64,000 nucleotides of DNA. Source: Granulicella sp. WH15 (GTDB lineage Bacteria; Acidobacteriota; Terriglobia; Terriglobales; Acidobacteriaceae). Location of the stretch: NCBI RefSeq assembly GCF_009914315.1, contig NZ_CP042596.1:4154001-4218000 (forward strand), written 5' to 3'. How positions within the stretch are numbered: the stretch's first letter is position 1; each line of letters starts with the position of its first letter. Both the position numbers and the translations under genes were made by a program. This document shows, piece by piece, positions 9,673 through 17,975 of the stretch. The notes beneath the pieces were generated by a model. It did no database searches and was not told where the DNA came from. It saw only the letters and a program-made list of their open reading frames with translations.

Positions 9673-11003
9673 TATCCCTTCAAAGGCGTCTGCGACTCGA
9701 TCTTCGCCGGATCGAGCGTCACATTGAACCCCGGCCCCGTCGGCAGCTCGATATGCCCATTCACCGGCACCAGCGGAGTCTTCTCGAAGTGATAGTAGTG
9801 CTTCATCTTTAGTATCAGATACTCCCCCAGCGGAAAGGTCATCGGCGACTGGCTGGCAATCGTATGGATCGCCGCGGGCAGGCTATGCCCATGCGGAATC
9901 AGCGGCACATCATGCAGAGAGCAGACCGTCCCAATCTTCAGCAGTTCGGTGATACCCCCGCACCACTCCGGATCGGCCTGCACCACCGAGAGCGCCCCCG
10001 CCTGTAAATAGCGCTCCACCTCCCAGCGCCCGTAGAAGTGCTCGCCCGAGGCGATCGGAATCGTCGTACCCCGATGAATCGCGGCAAAGCTCTCGATCTT
10101 CTCCGGGTGCGTCACCTCTTCCATCCAGCGCGGATGGTACTGCTCCACCTTGTGCGCCCACTCCAGCGCATAGTTCTGGTCCCAGCCGCTGAACATATCG
10201 AACATCAGGTCGTAGTCCTCGCCCAGCGTCTCCCGCAGCACCTTCACCAGGTCGACGTTCTTCCGCATCCCCTCCGCGCCCGACCCCGGCCCATAGCCGA
10301 TAAACCACTTCTGGCGCTTGAACCCCATATCCCGCACCTCAAGGCAGCGCGTCCGCACCTTGTCCAGCTCCAGCGACGACCCCAAACAGCTCGCATACAT
10401 CTCCACCGACTTGCGCGACGGCCCGCCCAGCAGCCGATACACCGGCACGCCATAGTACTTGCCCCGAATATCCCAAAGCGTGTTGTCCACGATGCTGATC
10501 GCCATCATAAAAAGCCCGTCGCGCGACTGCCGATCCGACCGGTACATCTGGTCCCACAGCACCTCTCCGGCCAGCGCGTCCTTGCCGATCAGGAACGGCA
10601 CCAGGTCCTCCTGCACGATGATCGCGGCGCTCTTCTCGAACGGCCCATACAGCCCCTCGATCCCGCCCGAGGTCTTGATCCTCATATAGACGGCGTTGGT
10701 GTGCACCTCCTTGGTGCCATTGGGCTTATCGACATACGGCGACCTGCGCAGCTCCTCGTAGACGTCCTCCGGGTTCACCTGCCACTGGCCGTTGACTCCT
10801 GCGGCCTCGGTATACCGGCCATGCAGCTCAAAAAGCTCAATCGCCTCAATCTTCAGGGTGGTAGCTCCCACAACGGGAGCAAATGCGCCGAAGGCTGCGG
10901 TGCGGCTGCTGGCGAGAGCGGTTGCGGCGGCAGCGCCCAGCAGAAAGTTACGACGGCTCGGCTGAGGGCTCTTCCGGACAAGGTTCTGAAGCGGCATGGT
11001 CAT
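9672..11003 (-). CDS. Mandelate racemase/muconate lactonizing enzyme family protein with Tat signal
   Basis: Enolase-superfamily enzyme of 443 residues. The N-terminus carries a twin-arginine signal (PSRRNFLLGAAAATALA), so it should be exported folded. The capping domain spans about 45-180 (NAVYMRIKTSGGIEGLYGPF) and the barrel follows, with YDLMFDMFSGWDQ holding the first metal aspartate, EEVTHPEKIESF the second ligand, ASGEHFYGRWEVERYL the third, and a late PHGHSLPAAIH segment. This layout belongs to the sugar-acid dehydratase-like part of the family, but the substrate cannot be read from the sequence. The start is set at the ATG after GCGAGGAAAG; an upstream in-frame ATG would add 17 non-conserved residues. 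Faces the FAD gene across a repeat. Confidence 0.85.
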   Translation of the reverse strand: MTMPLQNLVRKSPQPSRRNFLLGAAAATALASSRTAAFGAFAPVVGATTLKIEAIELFELHGRYTEAAGVNGQWQVNPEDVYEELRRSPYVDKPNGTKEVHTNAVYMRIKTSGGIEGLYGPFEKSAAIIVQEDLVPFLIGKDALAGEVLWDQMYRSDRQSRDGLFMMAISIVDNTLWDIRGKYYGVPVYRLLGGPSRKSVEMYASCLGSSLELDKVRTRCLEVRDMGFKRQKWFIGYGPGSGAEGMRKNVDLVKVLRETLGEDYDLMFDMFSGWDQNYALEWAHKVEQYHPRWMEEVTHPEKIESFAAIHRGTTIPIASGEHFYGRWEVERYLQAGALSVVQADPEWCGGITELLKIGTVCSLHDVPLIPHGHSLPAAIHTIASQSPMTFPLGEYLILKMKHYYHFEKTPLVPVNGHIELPTGPGFNVTLDPAKIESQTPLKG

Positions 11004-11368
11004 TCTTTCCTCGCTAATTTGAAGGTTGGGGCATGTTCCGTCGTCAAAATCCACGGTCGTCGAGACGCGTCCACTCTACATTCTTGGAGCGACCATGAGA
11101 AATGAAATTGTTCGGGTTGCGATGAAACCTCCCGGAAACCGTCAGAATCGATAAGAAGAGAAGACGATTCCGCATCGCGAAACATAGCCGGAATCCGCCA
11201 GTTGAGGGCTTACACCGGAAGGAGCACAATATTTTTAACTAATGCAGCTATAAGGGTTTTCGCACAAGTCGTCCGATAACCGAACTGAATTGTGACAAGC
11301 GTTAAGCGACTGCGCTATAACCAAGACTAATCTCGTATCGCGCCCGAACCTACGGAGAACCTTTTACC
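11004..11368. promoter_or_regulatory. Divergent intergenic region in front of citrate synthase
   Basis: 365 bp with no credible gene, less GC-rich than the flanks. It must carry promoters for both divergent genes. A possible promoter for the citrate synthase is GTGACA (11292-11297), an 18-bp spacer and TATAAC (11316-11321), placing the transcript start about 40 nt before the ATG. The -35 match is weak. Confidence 0.4.
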
Positions 11369-12502
11369 ATGACCAATGCAATCGCGCCGAAGGGCCTCGA
11401 AGGAATCGTGGCCACGACGTCGGCCATCTGCTGGATCGACGGCGACGCAGGCGTCCTGTCTTACCGCGGCATCGACATCCATGAACTCGCCAAGAACTCG
11501 ACCTTTGAAGAGACGACGTACCTCCTGTGGAACGGCAAGCTGCCCACCGCCGAGGAGCTGAAGGCGTTCTCCACCGAGCTGGCTGAAGCCCGCGTCCTCG
11601 ACCCCAAGGTGATCGACCTGCTGCGCGCCGTCCCGGCCTCCGCCAGCCCCATGGAGGTGCTGCGCACGGCGGTCTCGCTACTCTCCATCTACGACGCCGA
11701 TGAGAAGGACTCCAGCCACGCGGCCAACCTGCGCAAGAGCTTCCGCCTGACCGCGCAGATCCCCATGATCGTGGCCATCTTCGACCGCATCCGCAAGGGC
11801 AAGACGGTCGTCGAGGCGGACAAGAGCCTCTCGCACGCAGCCAATTTCGTCTGGATGCTGACCGGCGAAAAGCCCTCCGATACGGCGACCCGCGCCTTCG
11901 ACATCGCGCTGATCCTGCACGCGGACCACGAGCTGAACGCCAGCACCTTCGCCGCGCGCGTCATCGCGGCCACCATGGCCGACATGCACTCGGCCATCAC
12001 CGGAGCCATCGGCGCGCTGAAGGGACCGCTGCACGGCGGAGCCAACGAGGCGACGATGAAGCTGCTCTTCGCCATCGACAAGGCTGGAGCCGACCCGGTC
12101 GAGTACGTGAAGGACATGTTCGCGAAGAAGCAGAAGATCTCGGGCTTCGGCCACCGCGTCTACCACACCGAAGACCCGCGCGCGACGCACTTGCGCCGCA
12201 TGTCCGAGGAGCTGGGCAAGGCCGCGGGCGATACCAAGTGGTTCGACATGTCGCGCAAGATCGAGATCTTCGTGAAGGGCGAGAAGAAGCTGAACGCGAA
12301 CGTGGACTTTTACTCGGCCAGCACCTACACCACGCTGGGCATCGACATCGACCTGTTCACGCCGATCTTCGCGATCTCCCGTATCTCGGGCTGGGCTGCG
12401 CATGTGATCGAACAGCACGATGACAACCGCCTGATCCGTCCGCGCGCGGACTACACGGGTCCGGCTTATCCGGCACCCTACACCCCCATCGCGGAGCGGT
12501 AG
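11369..12502 (+). CDS. gltA: Citrate synthase (type II, short form)
   Basis: Forms citrate from acetyl-CoA and oxaloacetate at the entry of the TCA cycle. 377 residues, with the family signatures ALILHADHELNASTFAARVI, GALKGPLHGGANEAT, KISGFGHRVYHTEDPRA and the C-terminal GWAAHVIEQHDDNRLIRPRA. The histidines of HADHE, HGG and GFGHRVY are the known substrate-binding and catalytic positions of the family. It stands alone with a good GGAG site, its own upstream region and a terminator hairpin. It resembles PrpC (4392-5543) over its length, and enzymes of this short type can accept propionyl-CoA, so some methylcitrate synthase activity is possible. The isolated position and house-style codon use favour the TCA role. 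Confidence 0.88.
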   Translation: MTNAIAPKGLEGIVATTSAICWIDGDAGVLSYRGIDIHELAKNSTFEETTYLLWNGKLPTAEELKAFSTELAEARVLDPKVIDLLRAVPASASPMEVLRTAVSLLSIYDADEKDSSHAANLRKSFRLTAQIPMIVAIFDRIRKGKTVVEADKSLSHAANFVWMLTGEKPSDTATRAFDIALILHADHELNASTFAARVIAATMADMHSAITGAIGALKGPLHGGANEATMKLLFAIDKAGADPVEYVKDMFAKKQKISGFGHRVYHTEDPRATHLRRMSEELGKAAGDTKWFDMSRKIEIFVKGEKKLNANVDFYSASTYTTLGIDIDLFTPIFAISRISGWAAHVIEQHDDNRLIRPRADYTGPAYPAPYTPIAER

Positions 12503-12521
12503 ATCCTAACTAAAAATGAAG

Positions 12522-12546
12522 TAGGCGGAGCCATAAGCTCCGCCTA
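12522..12546 (+). terminator. Hairpin terminator behind citrate synthase
   Basis: A 10-bp perfect stem, TAGGCGGAGC and its complement, with a 5-nt loop, starts 20 bp after the stop codon and is followed by TTCCATTTAAAT. The T tract is weak, but position and stem strength support a terminator. Confidence 0.7.
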
Positions 12547-12570
12547 TTCCATTTAAATCCAAAGAAAAAA

Positions 12571-12630
12571 CACGCGAAGCGTCCAAAACCGCACGAAGTG
12601 CCGCCCGCCCGGCGTGAGGGCGCTGTTGCA
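12571..12630. repeat. Modular intergenic repeat, GC module only, copy 2 (reverse)
   Basis: Reads CACGCGAAGCGTCCAAAACC, then GCACGAAGTGCCGCCCGCCC and GGCGTGAGGGCG. This is the reverse complement of the first module of copy 1 plus the acgcttcgcgtg tail seen at 24.3 and 43.7 kb. Confidence 0.8.
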
Positions 12631-12688
12631 CTTAAGGCAGTCCACTCCCATCAACGATGAACCCGTCGATGAATGAGCCACCCGGCCA

Positions 12689-12894
12689 TTGCTTTTGCCT
12701 TTGTCGTTGCCTGTTTTCTTGGTTGTCATTCAGGAGCGAAGCGGAGGAATCTGCTTCTGCTTTGTTCTTGCTTTCGCCGTTGTCCTTGCCCTTGCCCGTG
12801 CTGTTGCCGTTGCTTCTGGGGTAGGTCCGGGCTTTAGCCCGGACATCAAAACCCACCACAGAAGCGGGCTTTAGCCCCCGAGGTATGCTTTCCT
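12689..12894. repeat. Type-B repeat with TTGCC-type hexamer tract, copy 1
   Basis: Conserved left part GGTTGTCATTCAGGAGCGAA then GCGGAGGAATCTGCTTCTGC. A pyrimidine-rich strand of TTGC/TTGCC units follows, then a right part TTGCTTCTGGGGTAGGTCCG with the small palindrome GTCCGGGCTTTAGCCCGGAC and GCGGGCTTTAGCCCCCGAGG. The same boundaries recur at 43.4 kb with a longer tract, and the left part recurs at 24.2 kb. It occupies most of the 440-bp gap before the cysteine desulfurase, where I see no gene. Confidence 0.8.
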
Positions 12895-12942
12895 TCCCTT
12901 CCCACACACACCCCCCGCCCGTCGGCGTAGACTTTAAGCACC

Positions 12943-14133
12943 ATGCGCCGCACCTACATGGACGCGAACGCCACGACCCCCATGCTCCCCGAGGTCTTCG
13001 AGGCGATGCGCCCGTACTTCCTCGAGCAGTTCGGCAACGCCAGCTCCATCCACCAGCAGGGCCAGGCCGCTCGAGCGGCCGTGGACCACGCCCGCGAGTC
13101 CGTAGCCCGCCTGCTCGGCTGCCGCAGCTCCGAGATCGTCTTCACCTCCGGCGGCACCGAGAGCGACAACCTCGCCCTCTTCGGCACGCTCTCCGCGGGC
13201 GACCACCTGGTCACCTCGACCATCGAGCACCACGCCGTTCTCCACGCTGCCGAGGCCCTCGAAAAGCGCGGAGTGGCCGTCACTTACCTGCCCTGCACCG
13301 CCTCCGGCATCATCGAGCCGTCCACACTCGAAGCCGCCCTGCGCCCGGAGACGAAGCTGGTCAGCATTATGCTGGCCAACAACGAGACCGGAACCATCCA
13401 GCCCATAGCCGAGCTAGCCCGCATCACCAAAGCCCACGCCAAATCCACGCTCTTCCACACCGACGCCGTGCAAGGCGCGGGCAAGCTCCCCATCGACCTG
13501 GCCCCGTCCGGCGCACTGCACGACGTCGATCTGCTCTCCATCGCTGGCCACAAGATGTACGCGCCGCAGGGAACGGGCGTGCTCTTCGTGCGCCGCAGCG
13601 TACGCCTGTCGCCGCTCTTCCACGGCGGCACCCACGAGCGACAGCGACGTGCAGGCACGGAGAATCTCCCCGGCATCGTGGCTCTAGGACGCGCAGCCGA
13701 GCTGGCACGCGGCTGGCTGCTCGACGACGGCCCAGCCGAATTGACTGCATTGCGCGATCGTTTGGAGCAAGGCATCCTCCGCGCAGTTCCCGAATCGGGC
13801 GTAAACGGCCAGGGTACCGACCGCACCGCCAACACGTCCAACCTCTACTTCGACCACGTCGAGGCCGAGGCGCTGGTGATCGCACTCGACCTGAAGGGCC
13901 TGTCGGTCTCAGGCGGCAGCGCCTGCCAGTCCGGCGCGACCGAGCCATCCCACGTACTGACGGCAATGGGCCTCTCGCCGGCTAGGGCACGGGCCAGCGT
14001 ACGCTTCTCCCTCTCGCGCCTCTCGACCGCCGAGGACGTGGACTTCGCCCTGTCCCTAGTTCCCGAGGCCGTCGCCCGCCTGCGCACTCTCTCCCCAACA
14101 TGGGCTGCCAGCCGCATCCTGACCACCGTCTAG
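12943..14133 (+). CDS. Cysteine desulfurase (NifS/IscS family)
   Basis: PLP enzyme that moves sulfur from cysteine to acceptor proteins for Fe-S clusters or tRNA thiolation. All family landmarks are present: DANATTPMLPEV at the N-terminus, SGGTESDNLAL, the PLP-stacking histidine in IEHHAVL (about H96), the aldimine lysine in SIAGHKMYAPQG (K204) and the persulfide cysteine in GGSACQSGATEPSHVL (C328). Length 396 is normal. The short active-site loop resembles the NifS/IscS (group I) class. No iscU or regulator is beside it. It may supply sulfur to MnmA (23042-24169), which needs such a donor, but that link is inference. No clear ribosome binding site precedes the ATG. Confidence 0.9.
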   Translation: MRRTYMDANATTPMLPEVFEAMRPYFLEQFGNASSIHQQGQAARAAVDHARESVARLLGCRSSEIVFTSGGTESDNLALFGTLSAGDHLVTSTIEHHAVLHAAEALEKRGVAVTYLPCTASGIIEPSTLEAALRPETKLVSIMLANNETGTIQPIAELARITKAHAKSTLFHTDAVQGAGKLPIDLAPSGALHDVDLLSIAGHKMYAPQGTGVLFVRRSVRLSPLFHGGTHERQRRAGTENLPGIVALGRAAELARGWLLDDGPAELTALRDRLEQGILRAVPESGVNGQGTDRTANTSNLYFDHVEAEALVIALDLKGLSVSGGSACQSGATEPSHVLTAMGLSPARARASVRFSLSRLSTAEDVDFALSLVPEAVARLRTLSPTWAASRILTTV

Positions 14134-14170
14134 CCATGCGTCTCTTTGCCGCGGAGAACATCCAATACCT

Positions 14171-15202
14171 GTGAGCGACTCTCCCGCACTTCGCCTCTCC
14201 GTCCTCGATCAGTCGCCGGTGCCCTCCGGGTCTACCCCGGCGCAGGCCTTGGCCAACTCCATCTCGCTGGCGCAGCATGTGGAATCGCTCGGCTTCCGCC
14301 GGTTCTGGATGTCGGAGCACCACGCCATGGAGACTCTGGCCTGCTCCGCGCCGGAGATCGTGCTGGCGCGCATCGGCGGTGAGACCTCGACCATCCGCAT
14401 CGGCTCGGGCGGCATCATGCTGCCGCACTACGCGCCCATGAAGGTCGCCGAGAGCTTCGAAACCCTGCACACCCTGTACCCCGGCCGCGTAGACCTCGGC
14501 ATCGGCCGTGCCCCCGGAGGCGGTCCGCTCGAATCGAACGCCCTGCGCCGCACCCGCACGGGACCGGCGGTGGACGACTTCCCCGCCCAACTGAGCGAGC
14601 TGCTGGCGTTTCTGCACCACGGCTTCCCGCCCGAGCACCCGTTCTCGCGCATCAGGCTTTCGCCCCAGATGCCCGGCTCGCCGGACGTCTGGCTGCTCGG
14701 CTCAAGCCTCTGGTCGGGGTCGGCGGCGGCCGAGTTCGGCCTGCCCTACGCCTTCGCGCACTTCTTCTCGCCCGAGCCCACGCGGATGGCGATCACACGC
14801 TACCAGCAGGAGTTCCGCATCAACAGGGAGCTGGAGGAACATACGCGGACGCAGCCCGAGGCTATGGTGGCGGTCGGGGTCATCTGCGCCGAGACGCAGG
14901 CTGAGGCCGAGCGCCTCGCCTCCAGCGTTCGCCTGTTGCAGCTCCGCATCCGGCAGGGAGACCGCAGCCCAGTGGCCTCGGTCGACGACGCGCTTCGTGA
15001 GCTGGCAGGATATGGGTCACTGCCGGAGGAGCCCGGCGAGTTTCCGCGGTACTTTATCGGCACGCCGGATGTCGTCCGTGCAGGGCTAACCGAGATGGCC
15101 AACTCGCTGGGGATCGGAGAGCTGGTCGTGAACAGCATCATCCACGACCATGCGGCTCGGCTACGGTCTTACACCCTGCTGGCCGACGTTTTTAAATCCT
15201 AA
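14171..15202 (+). CDS. LLM-class flavin-dependent oxidoreductase (luciferase-like)
   Basis: Member of the bacterial luciferase-like, FMN/F420-type TIM-barrel family, 343 residues. Family landmarks: LSVLDQSPVPSGSTPAQALA, GFRRFWMSEHHAMETLACSA, RIGSGGIMLPHYAPMKVAES, FETLHTLYPGRVDLGIGRAP and SLGIGELVVNS near the end. It is closest to the YhbW-like branch, which lacks a defined substrate. It begins with GTG, 37 bp after the cysteine desulfurase and on the same strand, so the two are probably co-transcribed. The reading frame ends in a 3' repeat that supplies the terminator. Confidence 0.87.
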   Translation: MSDSPALRLSVLDQSPVPSGSTPAQALANSISLAQHVESLGFRRFWMSEHHAMETLACSAPEIVLARIGGETSTIRIGSGGIMLPHYAPMKVAESFETLHTLYPGRVDLGIGRAPGGGPLESNALRRTRTGPAVDDFPAQLSELLAFLHHGFPPEHPFSRIRLSPQMPGSPDVWLLGSSLWSGSAAAEFGLPYAFAHFFSPEPTRMAITRYQQEFRINRELEEHTRTQPEAMVAVGVICAETQAEAERLASSVRLLQLRIRQGDRSPVASVDDALRELAGYGSLPEEPGEFPRYFIGTPDVVRAGLTEMANSLGIGELVVNSIIHDHAARLRSYTLLADVFKS

Positions 15203-15205
15203 AGA

Positions 15206-15305
15206 TGCCCTAACGCCGGGCGGCCGGCACTTCGTGCGGTTGTCGGGGCGGTATGGGTGAGTAATCTTCTGAGGGCCTCCCGCTGGTCGGCAGCGGGAGG
15301 TTTTC
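15206..15305 (+). repeat. Modular intergenic repeat, copy 3
   Basis: GC module, the GGCGGTATGGGTGAGTAATC module and a shortened hairpin module. It fills the gap between two convergent genes. Confidence 0.85.
15276..15304 (+). terminator. Rho-independent terminator formed by a repeat
   Basis: CCTCCCGCTG, a 5-nt loop, CAGCGGGAGG, then TTTT: a perfect 10-bp GC-rich stem with T tract, 74 bp behind the LLM gene. In other copies the two arms are separated by a longer loop; here the loop has collapsed and the T tract makes a textbook terminator. Confidence 0.8.
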
Positions 15306-15313
15306 TTCCGCCC

Positions 15314-17182
15314 CTACAGATACCAGGGAATATTCACCACAACAATCCGCTGGTTGCCGCGTACCAGCAGCAGCAGCTTGAGCACCTGAACCCGCTGATT
15401 ATGCAGCGCATTCTCCCACCAGTGCCGGACGACCAGCTCCGGCAACAGCACCGCCACCTTGCGTCCGGGGTTCTCGCTCTCGATCTTCAGGATGTAGTCC
15501 ATCAGCGGCGTAATGATGAACCGGAAGTTCGACGGGATCGTCACCAGTTCCGGCTCGGCCATCCCCTTCGCGCGGATCGGCGCCAGAATCTTGGAGTCCC
15601 ACTCCTCCTCGATGCCGTGCTCCTCCTCCTCCGAGTGCACGTGGACGATCTTCAGATCCTTCGAGAGCAGAATCCCAAACCGGAGCGCCTTCTCGGTGAT
15701 GCGGCTCCAACTGGCCATAGGGATGACGACGATCGGCTGCTCGAGGTTATCGAGGCTGACCGGGGCCATATCCCTCATCTCGTTGTTAATGCGCTTGTAG
15801 TGGCTCTTAACGCCCAGCATGATGAGGATCAGGATGGGCACCAGCAGCGCGGTCACCCAGGCTCCGGCCATGAACTTCGACGCCAGCACCACCAGCAACG
15901 TGCAGCCTGTAGCGAAGGCTCCGATGCCGTTGACGAACATATGCCACGCGCGGCCCTTGTGCGACTCGCTCTTCTGCCAGTGAATGACCATACCGGCTTG
16001 CGAGAGCGTAAAGGCCAGAAAAGCTCCGATGGCGTAGAGCGGGATCAGCCGGTCGGTGACTCCCTTGAAGAGGATCAGGATGATGGCCGTAAGGCCGGTG
16101 AGAGCGTAGATGCCATGCGAGAAGAGCAGACGACGGCCACGCAGGATGAAGACGTGAGGCAGGTAGTCGTGCATCGCAATGGCGCGGGTGAGCCGGGGGA
16201 AGTCGGCGAAGGCGGTGTTGGCGCTGAGCGAGAGCGCCAGCAGCACCGAACCCATCGTGGTGAAGTAGAACCAGCCGCGGCCCATGACGGCGGCGACCAG
16301 CAGGCTGAGCAGGCTCTGGTAGCCAGTCTCGTCCGGGTTCATCGCCATAATGCCGTAAGACTTGGCCAGCCAAGCGGTGCCGAAGAGCAGCACAATGAGG
16401 ATGCAGACGATGATCGAGAGCGTGATCTGCGCCCGCTTGGCGCGGGGCTCGCCGAAGGCCATCACGCCGTTCGAGACAGCCTCGACCCCGGTCATGGCGG
16501 CGCACCCGCTAGAAAACGCCTTCATCAGCATCCAGATACCGAGGTACTTGACCGTCTGCGGCAGCGCGGGCGGCATCACGCCCACCGGGATCGGGTGCCC
16601 GCCGGTGGAGACGGCCTTATAGACACCGACGCCGATGACGATCAGCAGCGTCGAGATGAAGAGGAAAGTGGGCGCGATGAATGCGGTGCCCGTGTCCTTG
16701 ACGCCGCGCATATTGATGACGGCGAGGATCGTCAGGATGATGAGGCAGATCAGCAGCGTATGCGGCTGCAAGCCGGGCACGGCGGAAGTCAACGCGGTGA
16801 CTCCGGCCGAGATGCCCACGGCTGCGGTCAGGATGTAGTCGATCATCAGCGCGGCGGCGGCCAGCAGGCCTGCCCCGACGCCCAGATTCTCGGTCGCCAC
16901 CGTGTAGGAGCCGCCGCCGCCGGGATAGGCCGCAATGGTCTGGCGATAGCTGAAGAAGACGATAACCAGCAGGATGAGGATGGCGCTGATGATGGGAACG
17001 ATGTACTGAACGCCATAAACGCCAAGGGGAATAAGGAGGGCCAGGGCCGCCTCGGGCCCATACGCCGCGCTAGTGAGTGCATCGAGTCCAAAGATCGGAA
17101 TTCCCGCCGCTACCCCGATGTGCTCCGCGCGCTCTTCCGTGGAGGCAAGAGGCTTACCAAAAACAACGTCTTGAATTGCCAT
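15314..17182 (-). CDS. KimA-like APC-superfamily transporter (probable potassium/proton symporter)
   Basis: A 622-residue protein with 12 predicted membrane helices and a ~130-residue cytoplasmic C-terminal domain. It closely follows Bacillus subtilis KimA (YdaO), a high-affinity K+/H+ symporter: FGLDALTSAAYGPE corresponds to LSSDALSSVAYGTE, SYRQTIAAYPGGGGSY to SYRQIIYAYPQGGGAY, MIDYILTAAVGISAG to LVDYILTVAVSISAG, and TGVEAVSNG to TGVEAISNA. Residues linked to K+ binding in KimA (Asp in SSDAL, the DY pair, T/E of TGVE) are all kept. The tail (VVIPMASWSRITEKALRFG, MDYILKIESENPGR) looks like the universal-stress-type dimerisation domain. No c-di-AMP riboswitch fits in the 108-bp upstream gap. 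Function is by homology; amino-acid transport remains possible. Confidence 0.82.
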   Translation of the reverse strand: MAIQDVVFGKPLASTEERAEHIGVAAGIPIFGLDALTSAAYGPEAALALLIPLGVYGVQYIVPIISAILILLVIVFFSYRQTIAAYPGGGGSYTVATENLGVGAGLLAAAALMIDYILTAAVGISAGVTALTSAVPGLQPHTLLICLIILTILAVINMRGVKDTGTAFIAPTFLFISTLLIVIGVGVYKAVSTGGHPIPVGVMPPALPQTVKYLGIWMLMKAFSSGCAAMTGVEAVSNGVMAFGEPRAKRAQITLSIIVCILIVLLFGTAWLAKSYGIMAMNPDETGYQSLLSLLVAAVMGRGWFYFTTMGSVLLALSLSANTAFADFPRLTRAIAMHDYLPHVFILRGRRLLFSHGIYALTGLTAIILILFKGVTDRLIPLYAIGAFLAFTLSQAGMVIHWQKSESHKGRAWHMFVNGIGAFATGCTLLVVLASKFMAGAWVTALLVPILILIMLGVKSHYKRINNEMRDMAPVSLDNLEQPIVVIPMASWSRITEKALRFGILLSKDLKIVHVHSEEEEHGIEEEWDSKILAPIRAKGMAEPELVTIPSNFRFIITPLMDYILKIESENPGRKVAVLLPELVVRHWWENALHNQRVQVLKLLLLVRGNQRIVVVNIPWYL

Positions 17183-17290
17183 GTCGGTACTGATAGTACA
17201 GCCTTGTCCATCAGGATTCGCTTGTTTTTTCGTGAACTTGATTCATTTCCCAAACCCGGATCGGCTCCGGATGGGTCTAAAATTATCCCT

Positions 17291-17839
17291 ATGCCAAGCC
17301 TTTTCGAAGTTCCGTTGAAGACGATCGCCGGCGAATCGACCACGCTCGAGCCCTACAAGGGCCGTGCCCTGCTGATTGTGAACACCGCCTCCAAGTGCGG
17401 CCTGACGCCCCAGTACGAGGGCCTCGAAAAGCTGTACAGCACCTACAAGCACTGCGGCTTCGAGGTGCTCGGCTTCCCGGCTAATGACTTTGCCGGGCAG
17501 GAGCCGGGGACCAACGAGGAGATTCAGCAGTTCTGCACCGGCAGCTTCGGCGTCAGCTTCCCCATGTTCGAGAAGTCCGTCGTGACCGGCCCGGAGAAGG
17601 CTCCGCTCTATGCAGAGCTGATCGCGGCCCAGCCCGAGGCCAAGACCGCCGACCCCGGCTTCAAGGACAAGCTGCGCGGCCACGGGATCGCGGTGAACGA
17701 GGCTCCCGAGCTGACCTGGAACTTCGAGAAGTTTCTGGTCAACCGCAAGGGCGAGGTCGTCGGACGGTTCTCGCCCGAGACGCTGCCCACCGATCCGATC
17801 CTGGTGCAGGCCATCGAGGCCGTTCTGCCGCCGCTGTAA
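17291..17839 (+). CDS. Glutathione peroxidase family protein (cysteine type)
   Basis: Thioredoxin-fold peroxidase of 182 residues that reduces hydroperoxides, probably with thioredoxin as donor, as in most bacterial homologues. The peroxidatic cysteine lies in IVNTASKCGLTPQYEGLEKL (C36). The glutamine of the tetrad is in FPANDFAGQEPGTNEEI, and the tryptophan and asparagine in LTWNFEKFLV. It has the usual bacterial pattern FPMFEKSVVTG. The loop between LYAEL and LTWNF is longer than in many homologues. The reading frame is open far upstream, but only the ATG at this position starts the family sequence. Divergent from the KimA-like gene with 108 bp between. Confidence 0.9.
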   Translation: MPSLFEVPLKTIAGESTTLEPYKGRALLIVNTASKCGLTPQYEGLEKLYSTYKHCGFEVLGFPANDFAGQEPGTNEEIQQFCTGSFGVSFPMFEKSVVTGPEKAPLYAELIAAQPEAKTADPGFKDKLRGHGIAVNEAPELTWNFEKFLVNRKGEVVGRFSPETLPTDPILVQAIEAVLPPL

Positions 17840-17844
17840 AGCAC

Positions 17845-17948
17845 CTGGTCCTCCCACTTCCGACCAGCGGGAGGACCAAAGAAGATCGTCCCGTCCATAT
17901 CGCCCCGAGAACCGCACGAAGTGCCGCCCGTCCGGCGTTAGGACGCTT
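17845..17948. repeat. Modular intergenic repeat, copy 4 (reverse)
   Basis: Hairpin arms TGGTCCTCCC (17846-17855) and GGGAGGACCA (17869-17878), then the reversed gcggtatggg and GC modules, ending GCCCGTCCGGCGTTAGGACG. It directly follows the peroxidase stop codon and precedes the M61 gene on the same strand. Confidence 0.8.
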
Positions 17949-17975
17949 TTAATCTTTTAGAGGGTTACCCCAATT

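Noticed and set aside
4392..12502. The two citrate-synthase-type genes as a recent duplication
   Set aside because: They differ clearly in sequence and GC, and one lies in an intact prp operon, so they are separate old paralogues.
17183..17290. c-di-AMP riboswitch before the KimA-like gene
   Set aside because: The 108-bp divergent gap is too short and shows none of the conserved elements.
15257..17839. An 860-residue open frame on the plus strand spanning the KimA-like gene and the peroxidase
   Set aside because: Its first ~670 codons are the antisense of the permease and encode only His/Arg/Asp-rich sequence. Only the last 182 residues, from 17291, are a real protein.
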